Shown here piece after piece: positions 56,543-64,000 of a DNA stretch of 64,000 nt (position 1 is its first letter; every line of letters starts with the position of its first letter). The translations under genes were made by a program, and so were the position numbers. Under the pieces are notes generated by a model. That model worked only from the letters and a program-made list of their open reading frames with translations, was not told the origin of the DNA and ran no database searches. Origin of the DNA: Stappia sp. WLB 29 (GTDB taxonomy: Bacteria > Pseudomonadota > Alphaproteobacteria > Rhizobiales > Stappiaceae); contig NZ_JALBGD010000001.1 of the NCBI RefSeq assembly GCF_023507705.1, positions 310,001-374,000 of the forward strand. The letters are read 5' to 3'.

Positions 56543-57820
56543 TCAGCCGAACATGTCGGCGGTAATCCCCTCGTACCAGCCGACCGATTCCTCGTAGGTC
56601 ATCTTTCTCAGGGCCGCATCCTCACCCGTCTGGCTGATGAAGCTGTCGACGGAGGCGATCTTTTCTTCGCCGGCTTCGTATCTTGCGCCGACCTTCACCC
56701 CGTCGTCGGTTGCGATGAGGCTCCAGCAGGTGTTGGAGAACCGCGGCGGGAACTTGCTGGATCCGGTCAGGTCGGCCCGGATCGCCATGGCCGCAACCTT
56801 GGCCTGGCTGTTGGCGGAGAAACCGGACTTCGGCATATCGCCGGCAATGCAGGCATCGCCGATGACATGAATGCTCGCGTCCGCCTTGCTCTGCATCGTC
56901 GCCGGTTCGATGGCACAATATCCGCTTTCGTTGGTCAGACCCGCCGCCTCGGCAATTCGGCCAGCTTTCTGCGCGGGAATGATGTTGGCGACATCCGCCT
57001 TGATCGTATCGAGACCGGTCACGATCTCGCCCGTCTGCGGGTTGACGCTCTCGATGCCGCCATGGATGGATGCCGGCAGCCACTCGACCATGCCGGGATA
57101 ATGCTTCTCCCAGCCCTCCATGAATAGCGCCTGCTTGGAGAACGCTTCCTTGGGATCGATCACCACGATCTTCGCCGTCGGGTTGGACTGCTTGAGCAGA
57201 TGCGCGACCATCGAAACGCGCTCATAGGGTCCCGGCGGGCAGCGATAGGGGTTGGGGGGCGCCACCATGGCGAAGGTTCCGCCCTCGCGCATCGTCGCGA
57301 TCTTGTTCTTCAAAAGCGCGGTCTGTGTGCCCGCTTTCCATGCGTGCGGCATCAGCGAGGCGGCTTGCAGAGAATACCCCGGCACGCTGTCGTAGATGAG
57401 ATCGATGCCCGGTGCGACCACCAGCTTGTCGTAGGGAACGCTGCCGCCGCCGGCGAGCGTCACTGTCTTGGCGTCCCGGTCGATGCCGACGGCCCAGTCA
57501 TGAACGACATTGACCCCGAAGTCGGAGGCCAGCCTATCGTAGGTGTGGCCGATGGATTCCAGCGAGCGGAAGCCGCCGAGATACAGGTTCGAGAAGAAGC
57601 AGGTGTAATAGGCTTTGGTCGGCTCGATCAAGGTGACATCGATGGCCCCCTTGCTGTCCTTCGCCAGATAGCGGGCTGTGGTCGCGCCGCCGGCACCGCC
57701 GCCGATCACCACGACCTTGGGCCGCACCTGGCCATAGGCCGCATGCCCCATTCCCGTCAACAGCCCCGCACCGGCAATCGCCGCCGCACCTTTCGCAAAC
57801 CGTCGCCGTGTGATCCCCAT
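56543..57820 (-). CDS. soxF: SoxF, flavocytochrome c sulfide dehydrogenase-type flavoprotein
   Basis: A 425-residue flavoprotein with a twin-arginine signal (ITRRRFAKGAAAIAGAG). It has the FAD fold VVVIGGGAGGATTARYL. All three cysteines of the FCSD family are present: Cys74 (YYTCFFSNLYLGG, covalent flavin), Cys194 (NPYRCPPGPYERVSM) and Cys365 (NTCWSL), the redox pair. It would oxidise sulfide to sulfur or polysulfide with the cytochrome SoxE. ATG 57820 has GGGAGGAGC upstream. It is the last gene of the operon. Confidence 0.93.
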   Translation of the reverse strand: MGITRRRFAKGAAAIAGAGLLTGMGHAAYGQVRPKVVVIGGGAGGATTARYLAKDSKGAIDVTLIEPTKAYYTCFFSNLYLGGFRSLESIGHTYDRLASDFGVNVVHDWAVGIDRDAKTVTLAGGGSVPYDKLVVAPGIDLIYDSVPGYSLQAASLMPHAWKAGTQTALLKNKIATMREGGTFAMVAPPNPYRCPPGPYERVSMVAHLLKQSNPTAKIVVIDPKEAFSKQALFMEGWEKHYPGMVEWLPASIHGGIESVNPQTGEIVTGLDTIKADVANIIPAQKAGRIAEAAGLTNESGYCAIEPATMQSKADASIHVIGDACIAGDMPKSGFSANSQAKVAAMAIRADLTGSSKFPPRFSNTCWSLIATDDGVKVGARYEAGEEKIASVDSFISQTGEDAALRKMTYEESVGWYEGITADMFG

Positions 57821-57894
57821 GTCTTGCTCCTCCCATTCCCGCTCTGCGGGCTTCCCTTGAATTTTCAACCCAAAGTTATCCCCTTCCTTGCTCC

Positions 57895-58626
57895 TCACTC
57901 AAGCGTTTCGAAGTAGACCGCCAGCGACGCGATTTCCTCGTCCGTCAGGCTTGCGGCCACGGAGCGCATGACCGGGTTTTCCCGGTACTTCGACCTGTAG
58001 GCATGCATGACGGTCACGAAGCGGCGCGCCGGCCAGTTGGTGATGGACGGAATGCCCTTGTCCTCGCCGCTGGCCTGGTGGCAGGTGACGCACTCGCTGG
58101 AAAGGTACTCGCCATAGGCGGGATCGCCCGTGATCGACAGGATGTGCTCGGGCAGGTCCGGATCGCCTGCCGAGGCATGCACGGGCGCCGTCGGCGGCGT
58201 CTCGGGAATGTTGGAGGAGCCCGGCGAATGCTGGCGGATGAAAGCGACAAGTGCCTTCTGGTCGGCCTCGCCCTTGAGACCGCGGAACTTCATCCGCGTG
58301 CCTTTCACGGTACCGGGCGGATCGGCGATGAAGGCGGCAAGCACCGCCTCGTCCCAGACGAGACCGTCCTGCCCGGCCTGCTTCATGGCATCGGAATAGC
58401 GGAACCCCTCGAGGGTTCCCGCCCGGCGACCGAAGATGTTGTTGAGATAGGGACCGACCGCGTGTCGCGCCTTCGGCCCGACCTGATGGCAGGATTGGCA
58501 CTGGCGGAACAGCTTGCGGCCCTGGTCGACCAGTTCTTCGCGCGCCATCGCCGGCAGCACGCTTCCCGCCCAGGCAATCGCAAGCGCAATGCCCAGAACA
58601 CCGGACCGAACGCCACTCACTCCCAT
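57895..58626 (-). CDS. soxE: SoxE, dihaem c-type cytochrome
   Basis: A 243-residue periplasmic protein: signal peptide (residues about 8-29, ending LPAMA) and two haem c motifs, CQSCH at 43-47 and CVTCH at 179-183, in two cytochrome domains (the first of mitochondrial-cytochrome-c type, with KGTRMKF as the distal Met region). It is the presumed electron-accepting partner of SoxF. ATG 58626 has GGAGGGGGAAG upstream. Confidence 0.88.
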   Translation of the reverse strand: MGVSGVRSGVLGIALAIAWAGSVLPAMAREELVDQGRKLFRQCQSCHQVGPKARHAVGPYLNNIFGRRAGTLEGFRYSDAMKQAGQDGLVWDEAVLAAFIADPPGTVKGTRMKFRGLKGEADQKALVAFIRQHSPGSSNIPETPPTAPVHASAGDPDLPEHILSITGDPAYGEYLSSECVTCHQASGEDKGIPSITNWPARRFVTVMHAYRSKYRENPVMRSVAASLTDEEIASLAVYFETLE

Positions 58627-58690
58627 TCTCGCACTTCCCCCTCCCAAGGTGACGAGAAACAATCGCGACCGGCTATACCGGGCCGGCAGT

Positions 58691-59353
58691 CTAGTCGACG
58701 GACATGCCGGCGGCCTCTTCATCCTCCGGCGTCACATCGATGATGCGGGCCCGCTTCGTGACCTTCACAGCCGTCTTGCAATCCGTCATGCAAAGTTCGG
58801 CTTCGGTCTTCATCGGCTCTTCCGGCCGCGTGTCGTCGATGAACCCGCCCTCGTTCGGCATCTTGATCGAGGTGAAATTCTCCTTCGAAAGCTCGAACTC
58901 CTCATCCGTCACGACATCGTTCAGATACAGAAGATACGCAACGATAGCATAGGTTTCGTCGGGCGAAAGGCTCTGCGCATTCCCAAACGGCATGGCTCTG
59001 TAGACGTAATCGTAGACAGTCGACAAATACGGCCAGTAGGAGCCGATCGTCTTCACCGGGTCGTGCGACGATAGCGAGCCCGCTCCGCCGGCCAGCACCG
59101 GCCAGCGTCCGGCCCCCTCGCCGAAATCGCCGTGGCACACCGCGCATTGCTCGGAGAAGATGACCTCGCCCTCAGTGACTGTCCCGCGTCCTTCGGGCAG
59201 GCCCTGCCCGTCCGGGCGCACATCGATGTCCCAGCCGGCAACCTCCTCGGGTGTGGCCGGCGTTCCGAGACCGAGCTTGCCGGCGCTCGCCGGCATCGCC
59301 CCGGCAAGGACGAGCGACAGGACCAGAGCGGCAGACTTAAGAGATCTCGACAT
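58691..59353 (-). CDS. soxD: SoxD, short single-haem form
   Basis: A 220-residue c-type cytochrome subunit of the SoxCD sulfane dehydrogenase. It has a signal peptide to residue 24, haem motif CAVCH at 70-74, distal-Met region YVYRAMPFGNAQSLSPDETYA, and the SoxD tail ELCMTDC and TKRARIIDVTPEDE. Characterised SoxD of Paracoccus is much longer and carries a second haem domain, which is missing here: the frame closes normally, with no remnant before soxE. It overlaps soxC by 17 bases, so translation is coupled. Confidence 0.9.
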   Translation of the reverse strand: MSRSLKSAALVLSLVLAGAMPASAGKLGLGTPATPEEVAGWDIDVRPDGQGLPEGRGTVTEGEVIFSEQCAVCHGDFGEGAGRWPVLAGGAGSLSSHDPVKTIGSYWPYLSTVYDYVYRAMPFGNAQSLSPDETYAIVAYLLYLNDVVTDEEFELSKENFTSIKMPNEGGFIDDTRPEEPMKTEAELCMTDCKTAVKVTKRARIIDVTPEDEEAAGMSVD

Positions 59354-60626
59354 TTTCAACGCTCCCGTTGGCCTTGACCTCCCAGGTCTGGATACCGTTG
59401 TTGTGATAGATGGAGTTGGTGCCGCGGGCGGCACGCAACTGGTCCTTGGTCGGCTGCACGAAGCCGGCATCGTCATAGGCGCGCGACTGCAGAAGCAGCG
59501 GCGATCCGTCCCAGTCGAATTCGTAGTAGAAGCGGTGCAGCGCCTTCGGCAGGCTCGGCCCGTCGATCCGCGCCCGATGCCAGTTGCGGCCCCCGTCGGT
59601 GGTGACGTCGACCCGGGTGATGCGCCCCTTGCCCGACCAGGCAAGGCCGGTCAGCACAGTCTGGCCGCGACCATGCAGGATGGGCGCCTGGGGGCTGGGA
59701 TTGGTGATCACCGACTTGGTATCCATCACCCAGGTGAAGCGCCGCGCCTTGCCGCCCTCCAGCAGATCCGTGTATTTCGACGTCTCCTCGCGGGCATGCC
59801 ACGGCTCGTCGCCCACCTCGATGCGGCGCAGCCACTTCACCCACATGTTGCCTTCCCAACCGGGCACCACGAGGCGGGCCGGATAACCCTGTTCGGGACG
59901 CAGCGCCTCGCCGTTCATCTTGAAGGCGACCATGCAGTCGTCCAGCGCCTTCTCCAGCGGGATGGAGCGGTTCATGCCGGCGGAATCGCCGCCTTCCGGC
60001 ATGACCCACCGGGCATTGGTCTTCACCCCTGCCTCTTCCAGCAGGTATTTCAGCGGCACGCCCGTATACATGACGCAATGGACCATGCCGTGGGTGAACT
60101 GGCAGCCGTTCAGCTGGGCACCGCGCCACTCCATGCCGGAGTTGGCGGCGCATTCCAGGAAATAGAGTCGGTTCTCACGCGGGAAGCGCTTCAGATCATC
60201 GAGCGTGAAGACCAGTGGCGTGTCGACCAGACCGTTGATCATCAGCCGGTAGTCCGTCGGATTGACATCGGCGACGCCGCTGTGATGCCGCTCGAAGCAC
60301 AACCCGTTCGGGGTGATGATGCCGTCCAGCTCATGCAGCGGCGTGAAGTTCACCGAGCTCTCGCGCGAGGCCGTGAGCCACTCGACGCTGCGTCGCACCA
60401 CATGCGCCTCGTATTCGGACGGCACGCCGTAGGGCGACGCATCGACGCCCGCGCCCAGATAGCGGCTCCAGTCGGCGACGTTCGGCGGCAGGTTGTCGGG
60501 ATTGGCCTCCGAGGCCCGGGCAAGACCGCCGGTCGCGACCAGTCCGCCGACCGCAAGTCCCACCTTCAGCAGCGACCGGCGGCCCGGGCTTGCCGGCGCG
60601 CCGTCGGGTCCTGGTGTTTTCTTCAT
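59337..60626 (-). CDS. soxC: SoxC, molybdenum subunit of sulfane dehydrogenase
   Basis: A 429-residue protein of the sulfite oxidase family that, with SoxD, oxidises the sulfane sulfur bound to SoxY. It has a Tat-like signal with RR at 16-17 (SPGRRSLLKVGLAVGG), and the molybdenum-ligand cysteine in YFLECAANSG (Cys159). The C-terminal Mo-co dimerisation domain includes RVDVTTDGGRNW. ATG 60626 has GGAGGA upstream. Confidence 0.95.
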   Translation of the reverse strand: MKKTPGPDGAPASPGRRSLLKVGLAVGGLVATGGLARASEANPDNLPPNVADWSRYLGAGVDASPYGVPSEYEAHVVRRSVEWLTASRESSVNFTPLHELDGIITPNGLCFERHHSGVADVNPTDYRLMINGLVDTPLVFTLDDLKRFPRENRLYFLECAANSGMEWRGAQLNGCQFTHGMVHCVMYTGVPLKYLLEEAGVKTNARWVMPEGGDSAGMNRSIPLEKALDDCMVAFKMNGEALRPEQGYPARLVVPGWEGNMWVKWLRRIEVGDEPWHAREETSKYTDLLEGGKARRFTWVMDTKSVITNPSPQAPILHGRGQTVLTGLAWSGKGRITRVDVTTDGGRNWHRARIDGPSLPKALHRFYYEFDWDGSPLLLQSRAYDDAGFVQPTKDQLRAARGTNSIYHNNGIQTWEVKANGSVENVEIS

Positions 60627-60710
60627 GTCGTCCTCCGCAGGCATCTTTTCAGATACGCGATTTCATATGATTGAACATTGAAGTGAGAGCTGCGCCCCAC
60701 CCCTGCCCTC

Positions 60711-62405
60711 TCAGATCCCGGTGACGCGCACGGCGCGGTTCGGCTCGAGCGTGACCGTTCCGCGATCCTTCAGATGGGCCTCGACCACATCCCAGATCGC
60801 CGGGCCTTCCGTCCCCTCGTTCACGCTGGCCCAGCCGGTCATCACATAGCTCTTGTTCGCCTCGACCGCCGTCCCGTCGGCGATGATCGTCATGTCGGAA
60901 ATCCGGCTGCCGATGTCCTTCGTGGGATCGATCGAATAGGCCATGCCGCCGACGCGCACCATGTCGCCGCCCTGCTGGTAGTAGGGATCGGCATTGAAGA
61001 GATTGTCCGCCACGTCCTCGAGGATGTCCTTGAGCATCGTGCCGGTCATCTCCGATCGGTAGGTCGCCGGATAGGTCATCGACGTGGCGTTGTGCAGGTC
61101 CTCCACGGTGATCGGCTGACCGGCCGGAACCGACGTACCCCAGCGAAAGCCCGGCGACAGGGCGATCTGCGCCTCGCGCTGCTCCAGCAGGGCATCGCAG
61201 ATGAGATCGTCGAACGAGCCGTTGAAGTTGCCGCGCCGATAGAGCAGCGTTTCGGTGGTCGCGAGTTCGCGTGCCAGCTCGTCCGCATGGGGCGCGCGGA
61301 TCTTCTCCACCAGCGCCGTCATCTCCGCATCGGGTGCAATGACGTCCGAGAAGATCGGGATCAGCCGATAGCGGAAATCCTTCACCTCGCCGCCTTGCAC
61401 GTCGAGATCGAGGCGCGAGAGGAACTTACCGTTGGAGCCGGTAGCGACCAGCAGCGTCTTGCCCACCTTCACCGGCTCAGGCAGTGCATCGTGCGTGTGG
61501 CCGGTCAGGATCACGTCGAGGTCGGTCACCCGGCTTGCCAACTTGCGGTCGACGTCGAAGCCGTTATGCGACAGCAGGACGACAAGCTCCGCACCTTCAG
61601 CGCGCACGGCATCGATATTGGCCTGGACTTCCTCCTCGCGGATGCCGAACGACCAGTCGGGCATCATCCAGCGCGGATTGGCGACCGGCGTATAGGGGAA
61701 GGCCTGGCCGATGACGGCGACCTTGACCCCGCCGCGCTCGAAGATGCGATAGGGCTCGAAGACCGCCTCGTCCCATTCGGTGTCGCGGATATTGCTGCCG
61801 AGGAAGGCATAGGGAAGTCCCTCGACCAGTTCCTTCACGCGCTCCGCGCCATAGGTGAACTCCCAATGGCCGGTCATGGCGTCCGGCGCCAACGCGTTCA
61901 TGACCTCGATCATGTCCGTGCCGCCGGTCTTCAGCGAGGTGTAGCTGCCCTGCCAGGTGTCGCCGCCGTCCAGGAACAGCATCCGGTCCTCGCGCTCGGC
62001 GCGGATCGACTTGAGCACGGTGGCGATGCGGTCGATGCCGCCCATCCGGCCATAGGCGCGCGATAGGGAATCGAAGTCGACCGAGGTCAGCGCATATGCC
62101 TCCGGAGAGCCCGGCTGGAGATTGTAGAGCTTGAGGAAGTCCTCGCCGGTCACATGCGGCGGCAGACCCCTCACTTCGCCGACGCCGAGGTTGGTCGACG
62201 GCTCGCGGAAGTAGACCGGCATCAGCTGGGCATGGATATCCGTCAGATGCACGAGGGTGACATTGCCGAGCGGCCGGAACGACAGAAGATCGTCCTGGGT
62301 CAGGCTTTGCTGGGCGGCCAGCCGCGCCCACTGGCCGAAGCCGGAACCGCTGGTCAGGGCACCGGCGGCCACCGCCGCCATCAGGAACTCACGTCGCGAA
62401 ATCAT
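60711..62405 (-). CDS. soxB: SoxB, S-sulfosulfanyl-L-cysteine sulfohydrolase
   Basis: A 564-residue periplasmic metallohydrolase releasing sulfate from the SoxY-bound thiosulfonate. It has a Tat signal SRREFLMAAVAAGAL and dimanganese-binding motifs DIHAQ (56-60), DGGDTW (146-151), GHWEFTYG (179-186), LLSHNGFDVD and GHTHDALPE; the GHWEFTYG variant is diagnostic of SoxB among 5'-nucleotidase-like proteins. It is exported folded. Confidence 0.97.
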   Translation of the reverse strand: MISRREFLMAAVAAGALTSGSGFGQWARLAAQQSLTQDDLLSFRPLGNVTLVHLTDIHAQLMPVYFREPSTNLGVGEVRGLPPHVTGEDFLKLYNLQPGSPEAYALTSVDFDSLSRAYGRMGGIDRIATVLKSIRAEREDRMLFLDGGDTWQGSYTSLKTGGTDMIEVMNALAPDAMTGHWEFTYGAERVKELVEGLPYAFLGSNIRDTEWDEAVFEPYRIFERGGVKVAVIGQAFPYTPVANPRWMMPDWSFGIREEEVQANIDAVRAEGAELVVLLSHNGFDVDRKLASRVTDLDVILTGHTHDALPEPVKVGKTLLVATGSNGKFLSRLDLDVQGGEVKDFRYRLIPIFSDVIAPDAEMTALVEKIRAPHADELARELATTETLLYRRGNFNGSFDDLICDALLEQREAQIALSPGFRWGTSVPAGQPITVEDLHNATSMTYPATYRSEMTGTMLKDILEDVADNLFNADPYYQQGGDMVRVGGMAYSIDPTKDIGSRISDMTIIADGTAVEANKSYVMTGWASVNEGTEGPAIWDVVEAHLKDRGTVTLEPNRAVRVTGI

Positions 62406-62551
62406 GCTCGCTCATCCACTTCCGGGTCGCCCGCCGCCTGGATTTGTTCGCACAGGCATAGCGGAGCCGTTGCGCCGCAACGGGCGCGAACGGAACATTC
62501 TGTTGTCAAACGGGTCGGGGCGGCCCGCGCCACCCCGGATCGGGGGCGCGC

Positions 62552-63406
62552 CTAGTTGCGCACCGCCGGGGTCTCGACCGAAAGGCCCGTACCGCGCCAG
62601 GCAAGATAGGTCTCCAGTGCGACGAATTCGTCGGAGCCGACGCCATAAGGCTCCGCCCGGACCTCCTGCATACAGCCCTTGAAGCGACGGTGCAGCGAGC
62701 CGACCTTCTGCCATTTCAGGCGGTAGGTCGGGAAGCCGTTCGACTGGCCCTGGCTGAGATGATCGGCACGAATGTAGTTGCCGTAGTTGGTCTCGTGGCA
62801 ACTCGCGCAAGCTAGGTCCAACTGACCGCTGCGTGCGTAATAGATTTCTTTTCCCTTGTCCCACCAGCTCTGCATGTTACCGGCCTTCAGGTCGAGCGCC
62901 ACGGGCATGCCGCGGGACTGCAGGCCGACATAGGCGGTCATGCTCAGCATCTGGTCGGATTCCCATTTCCAGGCATCCGCGCCCATTCGTTCAGTCCGAC
63001 AGGCGTTGACATACTGCTCCATCGACATCGGCTTGCCGGCGGCCTCGTTCCACTTCGGCATGGAGGCGCGCACACCCTTCATGCTTTCCGAAGCATCGCC
63101 ATGACAGCTCTCGCAGGACTTGCCCGCGCTGCCCTCGACCGTAGACCAGAGCGCCTCGCCCTGCTCGACCATCAAAAACCCGGGATTGTTGAAGTCGTCG
63201 AGCTCCAGGTCCTGGGTTTCCTTGGTCCGGAACTCGAAGCCGGAAATGACCTCGCTCAGGGGATGCCCCTCGGGCGGCGCCACCCGCGTCACGATGATCG
63301 TACCGTCGATGCTCGGCATCTCGGTCTCGTCACCGTTCGCGGCGCCCGTCGCCAGGACCGCGATAGCGGCGGTGCCGACGATAAGTGTGCCCGCAAGTTT
63401 CTTCAT
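62552..63406 (-). CDS. soxA: SoxA, dihaem L-cysteine S-thiosulfotransferase subunit
   Basis: A 284-residue cytochrome that with SoxX couples thiosulfate to the SoxY cysteine. It has a signal peptide to about residue 23, haem motifs CESCH (98-102) and CASCH (200-204), and the persulfidable haem-ligand Cys245 in RFKGCMQEVRAEP. ATG 63406 has GGGGGAGG upstream. It carries two haems, as in the Paracoccus-type protein. The partner gene soxX is not in the window and is expected beyond soxY. Confidence 0.96.
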   Translation of the reverse strand: MKKLAGTLIVGTAAIAVLATGAANGDETEMPSIDGTIIVTRVAPPEGHPLSEVISGFEFRTKETQDLELDDFNNPGFLMVEQGEALWSTVEGSAGKSCESCHGDASESMKGVRASMPKWNEAAGKPMSMEQYVNACRTERMGADAWKWESDQMLSMTAYVGLQSRGMPVALDLKAGNMQSWWDKGKEIYYARSGQLDLACASCHETNYGNYIRADHLSQGQSNGFPTYRLKWQKVGSLHRRFKGCMQEVRAEPYGVGSDEFVALETYLAWRGTGLSVETPAVRN

Positions 63407-63492
63407 AAGCCTCCCCCTGTGATGCGGGCTGCCGACCCGCCTTATGCCGTTCGACTGTCCACCGGCGACCTCCATCGCCGGCAGGGGCCGCC

Positions 63493-63819
63493 TTACTCGA
63501 CGGTGATCTTGGATTCGCTGGAATAGACCGAGCCGTCGTCGTCCACCCAAGTGAACTTGAACGTGCCCGTCTCCGGCACCCTGGCGCTGAATTCCAGGTA
63601 GGGATTGGCCGAAATCGCCGGCTCGAGATCGCAGGAGAAGACAGGCTTCCCGTTGAACTCGCAGGTGAACTTGTTGATGATCGACCGGGGAATGACATTC
63701 CCCTGGTCGTCCTTGCGCTGGCCGGACTCCATCTTGTGGGAAATGAGGGTCTTGATCTGAATGACCTCGTCCTTGGACGCTGTCTTCGGCACCTTGACGC
63801 GGGGCTTGGAAGTGGACAT
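63493..63819 (-). CDS. soxZ: SoxZ, sulfur-carrier complex subunit
   Basis: A 108-residue immunoglobulin-like protein that pairs with SoxY. It begins STSKPRVKVPKTASKDEVIQ and has IINKFTCEFNGKPVFSCDLE and the closing FTWVDDDG, all typical of SoxZ. There is no signal peptide: it is co-exported with SoxY. It is 52 bases downstream of soxY. Confidence 0.96.
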   Translation of the reverse strand: MSTSKPRVKVPKTASKDEVIQIKTLISHKMESGQRKDDQGNVIPRSIINKFTCEFNGKPVFSCDLEPAISANPYLEFSARVPETGTFKFTWVDDDGSVYSSESKITVE

Positions 63820-63871
63820 CTCACGCTCCTGATGGCGATGAATGTTGAAGAATGGGCGCGGGCCGGAGGGC

Positions 63872-64000
63872 TTAGCCGCCGCAGCCGCCGATCGTCACCT
63901 TGACGGTCTTACGGTCCATGAAGACCTTGCCCGTCGACGTCTTGGCCAGCGCGATCACGTCCTGCGTCTTGGCAAGGCGCATCCGGGTGGTAGCATCCGC
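63872..64000 (-). CDS. soxY: SoxY, sulfur-carrier subunit, C-terminal part (5' end outside window)
   Basis: The last 42 codons of soxY, ending in the invariant flexible arm VTIGGCGG, whose penultimate-region cysteine carries the sulfur substrate. The stop is TAA at 63874-63872. The N-terminal Tat signal and the body lie beyond the window. Confidence 0.95.
   Translation of the reverse strand, partial: ADATTRMRLAKTQDVIALAKTSTGKVFMDRKTVKVTIGGCGG

Overview
The window is a 64-kb GC-rich chromosomal segment of an alphaproteobacterium, most likely a member of the Hyphomicrobiales (Rhizobiales); a Stappia/Labrenzia-like relative is my guess, not something the sequence proves. The order lipA, pdh operon, ftsB and the order dusB-ntrBC-ntrYX-trkA-dat-hfq-hflX are recognisable alphaproteobacterial arrangements, as are the fused ispDF, the E1-beta subunit carrying its own lipoyl domain, and the ntrYX pair. 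No tRNA, rRNA, insertion sequence, prophage or CRISPR array was seen.

Layout. (1) 1-770: 3' end of gyrA and a strong terminator, then a 0.5-kb non-coding patch built of a repeated intergenic element. (2) 1.2-2.6 kb: class III nucleotidyl cyclase. (3) 2.8-14.2 kb: a catabolic island with a family-5 peptide-type ABC transporter (solute-binding protein, two permeases, fused double ATPase) facing away from a non-pyrrolysine MttB-family methyltransferase and a dimethylglycine/sarcosine-dehydrogenase-like flavoprotein, closed by a LysR regulator. It probably imports and demethylates a methylated amine or betaine. (4) 14.4-18.0 kb: an orphan small protein, xylBA for xylose use, and a small membrane protein divergent from an MmyB-type regulator. 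(5) 19-34 kb: housekeeping and nitrogen regulation: arfB, mazG, hfq-hflX, D-amino acid transaminase, trkA, ntrYX, ntrBC with dusB, ispDF and pncC. (6) 34-43 kb: ratA, lipA, a thioesterase, two GlsB-type membrane proteins, the pyruvate dehydrogenase operon pdhA-pdhB-pdhC-lpdA, and ftsB. LipA supplies the lipoyl groups that PdhB and PdhC carry. (7) 43-56 kb: mfd, sdhE, recG, a DUF502 protein, a YbaN-like protein, a cysteine-repeat secreted protein, glmS, a SPOR-domain protein and an EamA exporter. (8) 56.5-64 kb: the sulfur-oxidation operon soxYZABCDEF on the minus strand, with soxY cut by the window end and a clear terminator after soxF.

How it works together. The sox genes encode a periplasmic thiosulfate/sulfide-oxidising system. 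SoxYZ carries the sulfur, SoxA (with SoxX, presumably beyond the window) loads it, SoxB hydrolyses the sulfonate, SoxCD oxidises the bound sulfane, and SoxEF resembles flavocytochrome c sulfide dehydrogenase. Together with xylose use and probable methylamine/betaine catabolism, this suggests a versatile, probably marine or soil, heterotroph able to gain electrons from reduced sulfur.

The least explained elements are the secreted protein with tandem paired-cysteine repeats (50.8-52.2 kb), the single-haem short SoxD, the ABC transporter/MttB/flavoprotein island, the MmyB regulator with its membrane-protein partner, and several operator-like palindromes in divergent intergenic regions.
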